Shown here: one piece after another, positions 50,186 to 59,034 of the stretch
How positions within the stretch are numbered: position 1 is the stretch's first letter
Layout of the letters: each line of letters opens with the position of its first letter
Notes under the pieces: generated by a model
Seen by the model: the letters and a program-made list of their open reading frames with translations, nothing else
Database searches by the model: none
What the model was told of the DNA's origin: nothing
Source of the DNA: Desulfamplus sp.
GTDB lineage: Bacteria; Desulfobacterota; Desulfobacteria; Desulfobacterales; Desulfobacteraceae
Assembly: GCA_015232555.1 (NCBI GenBank)
Contig: JADFZJ010000009.1
Span: 1-64,000, forward strand
Reading direction: 5' to 3'
DNA: 64,000 nt
Program-made: the position numbers and the translations under genes

Positions 50186-51580
50186 TTAACCTACATTACT
50201 GCACATAACATTGACAACCTCACGGGCAATCTGCAGCTCTTCATTTGTAGGCACAACCCATATCTCTACATAGCTGTTATCTGAGTGTATAGCTCTTGCC
50301 TTTGGTTCAGATAAAATTTCACTGTTTTTTTTAAGATCAAGCACAATGCCAAGACCAATAAGATTAGAGCATATCATCTCTCTTATAGCTTTGTCATTCT
50401 CACCAATACCAGCGGTAAAAACAATACCATCTACATGACCAAGCACGGCAAAATATGCTCCAATATACTTTTTAACCTGATAGGCAAACATCTCAAGGGC
50501 AAGTTTTGCTCGCTCATTGCCTGAATCTGCTGCGGCATGAATGTCTCTCATGTCATTCATGCCGCAAATACCTTTTAGCCCGCTCTGTTTGTTGAATATA
50601 TTATCAATCTCTTGCGAATTTAGATGGGTATAATCTGTAAGATACTTCTGGATCGCAGGGTCAATATCTCCTGTTCTTGTTCCCATCATCACACCTGAAA
50701 GCGGTGTCATTCCCATTGACGTATCAACACATCTGCCATTTTCTATTGCACATATTGAGCAGCCATTGCCAAGATGAACCGTAATCAGATTTAACTCTTC
50801 TTTATTGATTATAGACATCTCTCTTGACTCTATATCACTACTTTTTGAGGCTAAACCACTACCTGTTTTTTGATTCCCACCTTGATTTTGTCTAATCAAC
50901 TCTGTAGCCGTATTGGCGACAAATTTATGTGATGTCCCGTGAAATCCGTATCGTCTGACCCTGAACTGTTCATAAAACTTGTATGGCAGAGCATACATAA
51001 AGGCTTTTTGCGGAATGGTGTGGTGAAACTCTGTGTCAAATACTGCAATATTTGGAATTGAGGGGAAAAGAGATTCTGCAACTTCAATTCCTGTAAGATT
51101 TGGTGGATTGTGCAGAGGTGCAAGTGGAAAGTTATCGTGGATTGCCTGTTTTACAGCATCATTAATCAGAATTGATGAGTTGAAATTCTCTCCGCCCTGC
51201 ACAACACGATGACCAATTGCATCTATCTGGTTAATATTTTTTATCACACCTGAGCCAGATTGATTATCGGTGAGCATCTTAGCAGCAAGATGCATGGCAA
51301 GAGCATGATCGTTTATCTCCTGCTCTTTTATAAACTTAAGCGTCTCTTTCTCTTGAGCAGTCTCTTTATTTTCATTATCTCTTTTATTTTTAATATTTTC
51401 TTTGACTGATATTTTTTTATGTGTAAGTTTTCCCATTGCTTCGCCAATTCGTTCAACTACACCTGATGCCATAACAGAGTGATCAGAGTCATTTAGTATA
51501 TTTATTAGCTGATACTTTAATGACGAACTACCGGCATTAATAATTAGAACTATCATTCTTTGCATTTTTATTTTACTCAT
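50186..51580 (-). CDS. ackA: Acetate kinase
   Basis: A kinase interconverting acetate + ATP and acetyl phosphate. Conserved parts: LIINAGSSSLKY, HRVVQGGENF, VFDTEFHHTIP, RRYGFHGTSHK, LITVHLGNGCSICAI, SGLKGICG and VFTAGIGEN. ATG 51580 overlaps the ahbD stop as ATGA and is preferred; this gives 464 residues, against about 400 usually. The surplus is in two polar insertions, one near residues 50-75 (KENIKNKRDNENKETAQEK) and one near 245-270 (QGGNQKTGSGLASKSSDIES). It closes the haem operon. No pta gene is next to it. Confidence 0.93.
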   Translation of the reverse strand: MSKIKMQRMIVLIINAGSSSLKYQLINILNDSDHSVMASGVVERIGEAMGKLTHKKISVKENIKNKRDNENKETAQEKETLKFIKEQEINDHALAMHLAAKMLTDNQSGSGVIKNINQIDAIGHRVVQGGENFNSSILINDAVKQAIHDNFPLAPLHNPPNLTGIEVAESLFPSIPNIAVFDTEFHHTIPQKAFMYALPYKFYEQFRVRRYGFHGTSHKFVANTATELIRQNQGGNQKTGSGLASKSSDIESREMSIINKEELNLITVHLGNGCSICAIENGRCVDTSMGMTPLSGVMMGTRTGDIDPAIQKYLTDYTHLNSQEIDNIFNKQSGLKGICGMNDMRDIHAAADSGNERAKLALEMFAYQVKKYIGAYFAVLGHVDGIVFTAGIGENDKAIREMICSNLIGLGIVLDLKKNSEILSEPKARAIHSDNSYVEIWVVPTNEELQIAREVVNVMCSNVG

Positions 51581-52740
51581 TTTGGTATGTATGTGCAAAG
51601 AGGCTCTTCAGCCATATAGCTGCCTGTAGCTTCATAGGCTCTTGCTCTGCATCCTCCGCAAACTTTTCGATATTCACAGATACCACATTTGCCATCAACA
51701 GCGTTAAAATCTCTTAGTTTATTGAACACCTCTGAGTTTGCCCAAACCTCTTTAAAAGTCGATTTTGTGATATCTCCGCACTTGACATCCAAAAATCCGC
51801 AGGTTTGTACCTCTCCAATATGAGATATAAAACAGAAACCTGTTCCAGCAAGACAGCCACGGGTTACAGCATCTAATCCATGACTCTCAAAGGTCACCTG
51901 TTTACCCTCATCTTTTGCACGCTGCCTCAATATTCTGTAGTAATGAGGGGCACAGGTAGCTTTTAACTGTAAAGATGTCTTATCTCTTTGATCGTAAAAC
52001 CAGTTAAGTGTCTTTTCATACTCAATAGCATCTATCTCTTGATCCACAATGTATTTGCCTCTGCCTGTTGGAACAAGAAGAAATATGTGGTGAGCAACCG
52101 CACCAAGAGATTCGGCAAGAGAGAGGATTTTGGGGATTTCGTCTAAATTTGTTTTTGTGATTGTGGTATTTATCTGAAACTCAATTCCAGCCTCTTTTGC
52201 AAATTTGATACCGTTTAATGCACCATCAAAAGCACCAATAACTCCTCTGAATTTATCGTGGCTTTCCCGGGTGGAGCCATCTAAGCTGATGCTTATCCTT
52301 TTAATTCCAGATTTCCGCATCTTTGCTGCGTTTTCTGCTGTAATCATCGTTCCATTTGGTGCCATGACCATTTTAAGCCCAATTTTAGTTCCATAAGCAG
52401 CAATTTCAAAGATATCTGGTCTTAAGAGAGGCTCACCACCGGTAAGAATTATTATAGGCTGCCCAACTTCCCTTATCTGATCCATAAGTCGTATGGCTGC
52501 CTCTGTGGTCAGCTCATTCTCATAAACATGATTTTCAGCAGCAGCACGGCAGTGGATGCATGAAAGGTTACAGCGTCTGGTTGTCTCCCATGCAACTAAT
52601 CTTATAGTTGTATATTGTGCTTTTTGGCTCTCTCCATATTTAGAAATTCCATGTCCATGAGCAGAAGTTGGGTGATTATGAGTGTTACCATGAGGAGAAT
52701 TTTGTTTTGAGTCATGATTGGCATCATGGGAAGAGTGCAT
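51577..52740 (-). CDS. ahbD: Radical SAM haem synthase AhbD (Fe-coproporphyrin III decarboxylase)
   Basis: A 387-residue radical SAM/SPASM enzyme, last step of the siroheme-dependent haem pathway: removal of two propionate carboxyls from Fe-coproporphyrin III. The cluster motif is CNLSCIHC near 60; the C-terminal SPASM cysteines are in TCGFLDVKCGD and CGICEYRKVCGGCRAR, and YMAEEPLCTY ends the AhbD signature. The first 35 residues are His-rich (HSSHDANHDSKQNSPHG and more, nine His), an unusual tail that might hold metal or haem. Its ATG overlaps the hemB stop by one base. ahbC lies two genes upstream. ahbA/ahbB are not in the window. Confidence 0.9.
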   Translation of the reverse strand: MHSSHDANHDSKQNSPHGNTHNHPTSAHGHGISKYGESQKAQYTTIRLVAWETTRRCNLSCIHCRAAAENHVYENELTTEAAIRLMDQIREVGQPIIILTGGEPLLRPDIFEIAAYGTKIGLKMVMAPNGTMITAENAAKMRKSGIKRISISLDGSTRESHDKFRGVIGAFDGALNGIKFAKEAGIEFQINTTITKTNLDEIPKILSLAESLGAVAHHIFLLVPTGRGKYIVDQEIDAIEYEKTLNWFYDQRDKTSLQLKATCAPHYYRILRQRAKDEGKQVTFESHGLDAVTRGCLAGTGFCFISHIGEVQTCGFLDVKCGDITKSTFKEVWANSEVFNKLRDFNAVDGKCGICEYRKVCGGCRARAYEATGSYMAEEPLCTYIPK

Positions 52741-53714
52741 TATCGATTCAACTCCCTTGCAGCTTCAAGAGCAAAATAGGTTAGGATAGTATCAGCTCCT
52801 GCACGCTTGATAGAAAGAAGAGTCTCCATCATAACCTTTTTACCATCTACCCAACCCATAAGTTCAGCAGCTTTTATCATGGCATATTCTCCGCTCACAC
52901 TGTAGGCAGCTATGGGAAGATCAATTTCATCTTTTAATCTACGTATTATATCTAAGTATGGTAGAGCAGGTTTTACCATGATTATGTCAGCACCCTCTTC
53001 AACGTCCATTGTTGCTTCTCTTATGGCTTCAAGAGAGTTTGCGGGATCCATCTGATATGAGCGTCTATCTCCAAACTGAGGTGCAGAATCAGCAGCCTGT
53101 CTGAACGGACCATAATAGGCAGATGCGTATTTTACAGCATACGACATGATTGGAATATCGGAGAATCCCTCTTCATCAAGAGTATCGCGTATTTCTCCAA
53201 CCCTTCCGTCCATCATGTCAGAGGGTGCGACCATATCAGCACCAGCTTTTGCATGAGACAGAGCTGTTTTTGCAATCAACTCAAGAGATGCATCATTATC
53301 GATCCGTCCATTTTCAACCATACCGCAATGTCCATGATCTGTATATTGGCACAAGCATACATCAGTTATAACAGCCATCCCAGGAACAGCATCTTTAACA
53401 GCCTTGATAGCTTTTTGAACTATGCCGTCAGACGCATAGGCTCTTGTAGCAAGAGGGTCTTTTTTATCAGGCAAGCCAAAAAGCATTACAGCAGCAAGTC
53501 CTGCATCTTGAGCCTCTTGAACAGTTTTCACAAGATAGTCGCATGTCAGTTGAAACTGACCGGGCATTGAAGCGATTGGATTTTTAATCCCTTTTCCCTC
53601 AATTGCAAATAAGGGAAGTATAAAATCATCAACAGTGAGAGTAGTTTCACGAATCATTCTTCTGAAGGCTTCTTTTTCTCTAAGGCGTCTGGCTCTGAAA
53701 TCAGGAAACAACAT
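52740..53714 (-). CDS. hemB: Porphobilinogen synthase (delta-aminolevulinic acid dehydratase)
   Basis: A 324-residue enzyme joining two aminolevulinic acid molecules, the first common tetrapyrrole step. The zinc-site cysteines are in DVCLCQYTDHGHCG; the Schiff-base lysines lie in YAVKYASAYYGPFR and IIMVKPALPYLD. It starts 4 bp after ahbC ends and overlaps ahbD by one base, so one transcript serves early and late steps of the same pathway. Length is standard. Confidence 0.96.
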   Translation of the reverse strand: MLFPDFRARRLREKEAFRRMIRETTLTVDDFILPLFAIEGKGIKNPIASMPGQFQLTCDYLVKTVQEAQDAGLAAVMLFGLPDKKDPLATRAYASDGIVQKAIKAVKDAVPGMAVITDVCLCQYTDHGHCGMVENGRIDNDASLELIAKTALSHAKAGADMVAPSDMMDGRVGEIRDTLDEEGFSDIPIMSYAVKYASAYYGPFRQAADSAPQFGDRRSYQMDPANSLEAIREATMDVEEGADIIMVKPALPYLDIIRRLKDEIDLPIAAYSVSGEYAMIKAAELMGWVDGKKVMMETLLSIKRAGADTILTYFALEAARELNR

Positions 53715-53718
53715 GGTT

Positions 53719-54906
53719 TTAACTCTCCTTTTTTATCTCATCATCTGTCAAGTAACAGGCAGGGTCTTGGTCCCAAGGATCACCTTTGATCGACTCCGCC
53801 CTTGCCCTGAAATTGCCACCACATACGTCAAGCCATTTACAACCAGCACATCTGCCTTTGACATGACGTTTTTTATCTTTCATTTTCATTAGAAACTCAT
53901 TTGTGCTGTCTGTCCATATCTCTGAAAATGGTCTCTCTTTAACATTACCAAAAACCTCTTCTCTCCAGAACTGATCAGGGTGGACATCTCCATTCCAACT
54001 GATGCAGCCAAATCCTCTGCCAGAATTATTTCCCTCGTTCATCTGAAGAAGATCTAAAACCTCTGCTGCTCTTATTGGATCTTCTTGAAGAAGTTTTAAA
54101 TATAGATAAGGCCCATCTGCATGGTTATCCACAGTAAGAATCTCTTTGGGCAGGTTGCGATCATGTAAGTCTCGTGTTCGTTTCATAATAAGATCGAGCG
54201 TTTTTCTTGTCTCTTCGTGAGAAAGATCTTCATTTGCAATTGCAGAACCTCTGCCAGAATAGACAAGATGGTAAAAACAGGCTCTGGGAATATCCATCTT
54301 TTCGAGCAGATCAAAGATGCCTGGTATTTCATCTACATTTCTCTTGTTGATGGTAAATCTCAAACCGACCTTTATACCAGCCGCCTGACAGTTACGGATT
54401 CCTTGAAGTGCTTTTTGAAATGAACCCTTGACCCCTCTGAATTTATCGTGCGTCTCTTCAAGTCCATCTAAGCTGATACCCACATAAGAGAGACCAATCT
54501 GTTTGAGAATCTTTGCCTTCTCTTTTGTGATCAGAGTTCCGTTAGTTGATATAACTGCCCTCATACCTTTTTTTACCGCATATTCAGCATACTCTGCAAG
54601 ACGTGGATGAACTAATGGTTCTCCACCTGAAAATAGAAGGACAGGGGCACCAAACTCGGCTAAATCATCAATCATAGCAAGGCTTTGCTCATGAGTCAGC
54701 TCGTTATCGTAGGATATATCTTCAGATTGTGCATAACAGTGCACACATCGTAAATTACAACGTCTCGTCATATTCCAAACCACAACAGGTTTTTTGTCAG
54801 AAGAGAACTGAAGAAGATGAGATGGAAGTTTCCCTGAATGGCGTGAATAACGTAAAGTATCAGAGGGTTCAACAGTGTCGCAGTATAGTTTTGAAATTCC
54901 AATCAT
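53719..54906 (-). CDS. ahbC: Radical SAM enzyme AhbC (didecarboxysiroheme deacetylase)
   Basis: A 395-residue radical SAM enzyme of the NirJ/AhbC type, removing acetate side chains from 12,18-didecarboxysiroheme. The N-terminus MIGISKLYC and C-terminal DPACYLTDDEI are characteristic. The radical SAM cluster is CNLRCVHC near 50, the SPASM region CAGCKWLDVCGGNFRAR. Its ATG overlaps the stop of the ClpX-like gene by one base (TAATG), tight coupling. NirJ of haem d1 synthesis is the nearest alternative, but the pairing with ahbD and hemB favours AhbC. Confidence 0.92.
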   Translation of the reverse strand: MIGISKLYCDTVEPSDTLRYSRHSGKLPSHLLQFSSDKKPVVVWNMTRRCNLRCVHCYAQSEDISYDNELTHEQSLAMIDDLAEFGAPVLLFSGGEPLVHPRLAEYAEYAVKKGMRAVISTNGTLITKEKAKILKQIGLSYVGISLDGLEETHDKFRGVKGSFQKALQGIRNCQAAGIKVGLRFTINKRNVDEIPGIFDLLEKMDIPRACFYHLVYSGRGSAIANEDLSHEETRKTLDLIMKRTRDLHDRNLPKEILTVDNHADGPYLYLKLLQEDPIRAAEVLDLLQMNEGNNSGRGFGCISWNGDVHPDQFWREEVFGNVKERPFSEIWTDSTNEFLMKMKDKKRHVKGRCAGCKWLDVCGGNFRARAESIKGDPWDQDPACYLTDDEIKKES

Positions 54907-56750
54907 TATGATATCTCTTGTTTAATAAGGTCATTCAGAAAGTTTTTTGGTTCAAGAAGTGAGCTTCTGGATAGAAAAAACCTGTTCTTTCCCGATTTGT
55001 CACGAAGCAGATTTAGTCCATTGTAAAAATCATTATAAATTTTTGTCATGATGTCTCTTGAAGTTATCTGATTACGAATCAGCTCTTCAATCAGAAAATC
55101 AACGGCATCCTCCTCAAAGACAATGTTTAAGTCATAGTTTTTATAAAAATCGACCTCAATTTTTTTGATCGATTCATAGTATGATTTAATCTGTTTGATT
55201 GCATTGCCAAGTTCTGTAATATGGGTACAGAAGTATTCAGCCACAAGAGTACAACGATATTGTGAAAGGGTTAGCCCATGCCGTATGGAGAGGTGTTTCC
55301 AGTTATTGGAGATATATTCAGTGATGTACTCTTTTTCTCGCTCAGTAGCTATGCGGTGAATTTCATCAAGTTCATTATTAAATGAATCAAAATTCAGATT
55401 CTGTAAAGGGTATGATTCAGAACTTCCTGAAGATTTTTGACGGCTATCCAATATCTTTTCAAGATGCGTTTCAGGATTCTCTATAAGTTGCGGCGTTACT
55501 GTAAGTTTTTTTATATCAGATGATGGGAGATGCTCTTCAAAGTGAATCAGAGTATCTTCAACTGCACTGACAAGACCTCTTGCCCCTGTATTTTCATTAA
55601 ATGCTTTAGCAGCAAGAAGTTTAAGAGATTCATCTGTAAATATGATATCAATTCCATAGGCTTTAAAATCAAGACGCTTGCCAAGAATAACGGGGTTATT
55701 GGGCATTCTCAGGATTGAATAAAGGTCATCTTCAGAGAGCTTTTCAAGCACACACCGTACAGGTAACCTTCCAATAAATTCAGACTCAAATCCAAATTCA
55801 ACTAAATCCTCTGCTTTCAGGTGTTTGAGAATCTCTGACTCATCTTTGGGAGTGGAGAGAGTTGAGCCAAATCCGATTGACTGCTTTGATATGCGTTTTG
55901 TGATAATTTGAGCAAGATCGCCAAAAGCCCCACTTACAATAAAAAGAATGTTTGCGGTATTTATGCATCTTTTTGTTCGTTTACCAGTTTTCTGATAATT
56001 ATCAAGCTCCTGCATCATGGATATAGGATCATGTGGAACCTTAAGATCAATATCTGTCTCTTCCATAGGTTTTAGAAGTGCTCTTTGTACCCCAGTCCTT
56101 GAGACATCTGCACCCCTGAAATTTTGGCTTGCAGCAATTTTATCGATCTCATCAATATAGACAATGCCATACTGAGCAAGTGTAAGGTCATCATTTGCCT
56201 CTTTCACAAGGTCTCTGATAATATCTTCTACATCACCGCCTACATAACCAGTTTCAGAGAATTTAGTGGCATCAGCCTTAACAAACGGCACCCCGATTTT
56301 TTTAGCAATAAGTTTGATGATATATGTTTTGCCAACACCAGTAGGTCCAAGCATCAAGATATTTGATTTGATGCTGCCTGTAATACTATTTCTAAAAGTG
56401 ACATTAGCACCATGATTGTTTTCAATATCACTGACAACTCCTGATGATATTGCTTCAAGATGTTTTATGCGATTGAAATGGGTGCATATCTTTGTGGAGA
56501 GGATAGATTTTGCTTTTTTTTGTCTGACAATGTATTGATCAAGATAAGATACAAGCTCTATAGGCTTGATATCAAAATTGACAAACTGCTTTTTTCCGTT
56601 AAACGGGTTTGAACCTGTAACAGGAGACTGTTTGGGGAGTATTGATGGAGAGATAATTTTAACATTTCCTCCGAATTTCTTGTTTAGAAATTCGCTAATC
56701 TCTTTCTCTATTTTTTGTGGGTCAGGTAAGTTTTGATTTTTTTCATTCAT
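54906..56750 (-). CDS. ClpX-like AAA+ ATPase lacking the zinc domain, with C-terminal extension
   Basis: About 614 residues (the start could be 56756 or 56792). Numbering from the longest frame: Walker A GPTGVGKT at 149-156, pore loop GYVG at 182-185, Walker B IDEID at 213-217, ClpP-docking-type IGFG at 306-309, and sensor-2 segment NTGARGLVSAVED near 430. These are ClpX/HslU features. The N-terminal four-Cys zinc domain of ClpX is absent; a short helical segment replaces it. After residue about 455 there is an extension of about 170 residues, helical and unlike ClpX. It is coupled by a 1-nt overlap to ahbC and so opens the haem operon. An unfoldase for a haem-pathway enzyme is a reasonable guess. 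Confidence 0.85.
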   Translation of the reverse strand: MNEKNQNLPDPQKIEKEISEFLNKKFGGNVKIISPSILPKQSPVTGSNPFNGKKQFVNFDIKPIELVSYLDQYIVRQKKAKSILSTKICTHFNRIKHLEAISSGVVSDIENNHGANVTFRNSITGSIKSNILMLGPTGVGKTYIIKLIAKKIGVPFVKADATKFSETGYVGGDVEDIIRDLVKEANDDLTLAQYGIVYIDEIDKIAASQNFRGADVSRTGVQRALLKPMEETDIDLKVPHDPISMMQELDNYQKTGKRTKRCINTANILFIVSGAFGDLAQIITKRISKQSIGFGSTLSTPKDESEILKHLKAEDLVEFGFESEFIGRLPVRCVLEKLSEDDLYSILRMPNNPVILGKRLDFKAYGIDIIFTDESLKLLAAKAFNENTGARGLVSAVEDTLIHFEEHLPSSDIKKLTVTPQLIENPETHLEKILDSRQKSSGSSESYPLQNLNFDSFNNELDEIHRIATEREKEYITEYISNNWKHLSIRHGLTLSQYRCTLVAEYFCTHITELGNAIKQIKSYYESIKKIEVDFYKNYDLNIVFEEDAVDFLIEELIRNQITSRDIMTKIYNDFYNGLNLLRDKSGKNRFFLSRSSLLEPKNFLNDLIKQEIS

Positions 56751-56854
56751 ATTCATGGCAATTAAGTATAAGCATATTAAAGTGATATTCAATAACTACT
56801 TCTAAGTTTTTACACGAAACGTTTACCTCTTTAGAATTATATTCTTTCGCTTTT

Positions 56855-57070
56855 TTATAATTTTTCTTTTTTAGAAGAGTCTCCTCTGGTTTTTACCTTT
56901 TTTTCAAACAAAAGACACTGTTTGCCAGTTGAGTTTAAAACAGCAATAGACGGCATCTGTTTTCCCTTAAAGCCCATTGCCTTGCATCCATAGGGACAAT
57001 TGATATCCCATGTAACATAATAGTAGATACACTCACGGCAGTTGACTTTTCTATTTTCTGTGTGTGTCAT
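56855..57070 (-). CDS. Small Cys-rich protein, probable zinc-binding
   Basis: A 71-residue protein with Cys at about 11, 14, 25, 29 and 52 (NCRECIYYYVTWD, NCPYGCKAMGFK, QCLLFE). Proteins with this pattern occur widely in Desulfobacterota and are sometimes mislabelled uracil-DNA glycosylase. The first four Cys could bind zinc. The C-terminal 20 residues are basic. It precedes the ClpX-like gene by about 100 bp on the same strand. Function unknown. Confidence 0.72.
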   Translation of the reverse strand: MTHTENRKVNCRECIYYYVTWDINCPYGCKAMGFKGKQMPSIAVLNSTGKQCLLFEKKVKTRGDSSKKEKL

Positions 57071-57076
57071 ATATTT

Positions 57077-57132
57077 TATTATTTAGAAAGTTCAATCCAA
57101 TAATAATTGCAATGAAGTTACTTATGTTTTGT
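57077..57132. repeat. Dispersed repeat, copy 2
   Basis: Similar to 42113-42173, ending in the same CTTATGTT. It lies just upstream of the small Cys-rich gene. Confidence 0.4.
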
Positions 57133-57237
57133 ATAAGTTAAGTATGTGTATATATCACAAATGTGCACATAGATATTAGTGTGTTAATATACGAAATAAT
57201 CCTAAAATTGGGAATATTTTTTAGTGTCAATAACAAA

Positions 57238-57272
57238 AAAGAGCCACAAACATTAAATGTAAGTGGCTCTTT
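57238..57272 (-). terminator. Rho-independent terminator after tRNA-Leu
   Basis: AAAGAGCCAC pairs with GTGGCTCTTT (10 bp) around a 15-nt A/T-rich loop, followed on the minus strand by a T-run. It lies 9 bp after the tRNA 3' end and closes the lptA-to-tRNA transcript. Confidence 0.88.
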
Positions 57273-57280
57273 CAAATATT

Positions 57281-57365
57281 TGGTGCCGAAGAGGAGACTT
57301 GAACTCCTACGGGTCGCCCCACACGCCCCTCAAGCGTGCGTGTCTACCAATTCCACCACTTCGGC
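57281..57365 (-). tRNA. tRNA-Leu (anticodon GAG)
   Basis: An 85-nt gene on the minus strand, from GCCGAAG at the 5' end to CTTCGGCACCA with the CCA encoded. The anticodon stem is CACGC/GCGTG with loop TTGAGGG, giving anticodon GAG (codons CUC/CUU). The T arm is GGAG-TTCAAGT-CTCC, and a long variable arm (TGGGGCGACCCG) marks a class II tRNA. It is the standard companion of secG in this gene block. Confidence 0.95.
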
Positions 57366-57430
57366 TTGATAACAATTAACATTAGAACTTTTTATTACTT
57401 AAGTTGATAACTTCACTACAGCTTCTTTTA

Positions 57431-57814
57431 CTACTTTTTTTCCGTAGCTGGTTGTCCGGCTGGTGAAGTTGTTTTAGCTGTATTATCTACTTTTGGTAAC
57501 TTTTTTTCTGCTGTTTTATCAGCGTCACTATTTTTATCAGCAACGGTAGTTGTAACAGCAGGCATAATAGTCTTACTTGATTTATGACCCGATGTATATG
57601 CCATTGTTAAAGATGTCAGCATAAAAATAACAGCAACTACAGTAGTGATCTTGCTTAATGCAGTAGCGGGTCCTGAGCCACCGAATAAAGATTGACCACC
57701 AGAAGCAGAACCAAATGACGCACCCATATCTGCCCCTTTACCCGTCTGAAGCAAAACAATCAGAATAAGAAGGACACAGGAAATAATATGTATAGAAAGG
57801 ACTAATATTGTCAT
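57431..57814 (-). CDS. secG: Protein translocase subunit SecG
   Basis: A 127-residue inner-membrane protein of the SecYEG channel. Two transmembrane helices (residues 4-22 and about 53-70) flank the conserved Gly-rich loop LLQTGKGADMGASFGSASGG. A 50-residue tail rich in Lys, Thr, Ala and Pro extends beyond the usual end. It lies 4 bp downstream of tpiA and upstream of tRNA-Leu. Confidence 0.95.
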   Translation of the reverse strand: MTILVLSIHIISCVLLILIVLLQTGKGADMGASFGSASGGQSLFGGSGPATALSKITTVVAVIFMLTSLTMAYTSGHKSSKTIMPAVTTTVADKNSDADKTAEKKLPKVDNTAKTTSPAGQPATEKK

Positions 57815-57818
57815 AAAA

Positions 57819-58589
57819 TCATTTAATTCTGTTATATTTTATAATTTTAATAAACTTATCTGCATCAAGACTTGCACCGCCAACCAGTGCACCATCAACA
57901 TTCTTATGACTCATAAGTTCCGAGATGTTATCAGGTTTTACAGAGCCACCGTAAATAATACGTATGTCTTCTGCAAGGTTACTATTAAACATTTTTTCAA
58001 TCTCAGACCTTATGTAGCTATGAACTGCTTCCGCCTGCTCAGGTGTTGCTGTATTACCTGTCCCAATTGCCCATACTGGCTCATAAGCAATAACAAGAGT
58101 TAAAAGTTCATTAGAACGGAAACCTTGTAACCCATTTTGAATTTGTTTGTCAAGCACATAAAATGTTTTTCCATCCTTTTTTTGGCTCTCTGTTTCACCA
58201 ATGCACATTATTGGAATAAGGTCAGATTCAACAGCAGCCTTGATCTTTCTGCATATATCTTCATTTGTCTCGCCAAAATATTGCCTTCGTTCTGAATGCC
58301 CTATAATTACATGGCTTACCCCCGCAGCTTTAAGCATCTTTGCAGAAACTTCTCCAGTATAAGCACCCTCATTTATATAGAAAAGATTTTGTGCTCCAAC
58401 ATTTACGCGGCTGCTCATACTTTTAAGATTTTCACTTACAAGGGCAAGTGACGGAAACGGCGGAGCTATCATTATATCTATATTTGTAATATCAGATGCG
58501 AATTCTGCAAGTCTTCGTGCAGTAGCAACCGCTTCAGAGCCAGTTTTAAACATTTTCCAGTTACCAGCAATTAATGGAGTTCTGCTCAT
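57819..58589 (-). CDS. tpiA: Triosephosphate isomerase
   Basis: A 256-residue glycolytic enzyme. N-terminal AGNWKMFK with the catalytic Lys, HVIIGHSERR with the catalytic His, YEPVWAIGTG with the catalytic Glu, and DGALVGGASL with the phosphate-binding glycines are all intact. It lies between the EIIA gene (12-bp gap) and secG. Confidence 0.97.
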   Translation of the reverse strand: MSRTPLIAGNWKMFKTGSEAVATARRLAEFASDITNIDIMIAPPFPSLALVSENLKSMSSRVNVGAQNLFYINEGAYTGEVSAKMLKAAGVSHVIIGHSERRQYFGETNEDICRKIKAAVESDLIPIMCIGETESQKKDGKTFYVLDKQIQNGLQGFRSNELLTLVIAYEPVWAIGTGNTATPEQAEAVHSYIRSEIEKMFNSNLAEDIRIIYGGSVKPDNISELMSHKNVDGALVGGASLDADKFIKIIKYNRIK

Positions 58590-58601
58590 TGTAATTCTCC
58601 T

Positions 58602-59015
58602 TTATTCTCTTTTTTCCCCTCTGAGTATTCCACTTGCAAGAGAGATGCTTTTTTTTCCATCGGCAACGATCTGTTCCACAGCTTTTGAGATATCCATTTT
58701 GTCTCTTATAGTTATAGCTTTAAACAGAGTTGGAAGATTTACACCTGAAATAACTTCGACTGAACCTTCTTCAAGAAACGAATAGCTTAAATTAGACGGA
58801 GTTCCCCCAAACATATCTGTAAAAATAATAACCCCTTTATCATCTTTAACCTTTTTAATCCCTTTTTTTATTTTATTACGCAAAGAGTCTGGATTCTCTT
58901 TAGTATCTATTGAAACAGCGGTCATATTTTCTATCTTATCTTCCACGATAAATTCAACTGCTTCAATAAGTGCATGTCCAAGGTTGGCGTGAGTGACAAT
59001 TAAAATTCCTGTCAT
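58602..59015 (-). CDS. PTS mannose-family EIIA component
   Basis: A 137-residue phosphotransferase protein of the mannose/sorbose EIIA fold. ILIVTHANLGHALIEAVE at the start carries the phosphorylated His; FTDMFGGTPSNLS is the second conserved stretch. In this block, with rapZ and ptsN, such proteins are thought to act in regulation (PTS-Ntr type) rather than sugar uptake: no EIIB, EIIC or EIID gene is present, nor HPr or EI in this window. Confidence 0.92.
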   Translation of the reverse strand: MTGILIVTHANLGHALIEAVEFIVEDKIENMTAVSIDTKENPDSLRNKIKKGIKKVKDDKGVIIFTDMFGGTPSNLSYSFLEEGSVEVISGVNLPTLFKAITIRDKMDISKAVEQIVADGKKSISLASGILRGEKRE

Positions 59016-59034
59016 GATGTTTATTTAGTTCCTG

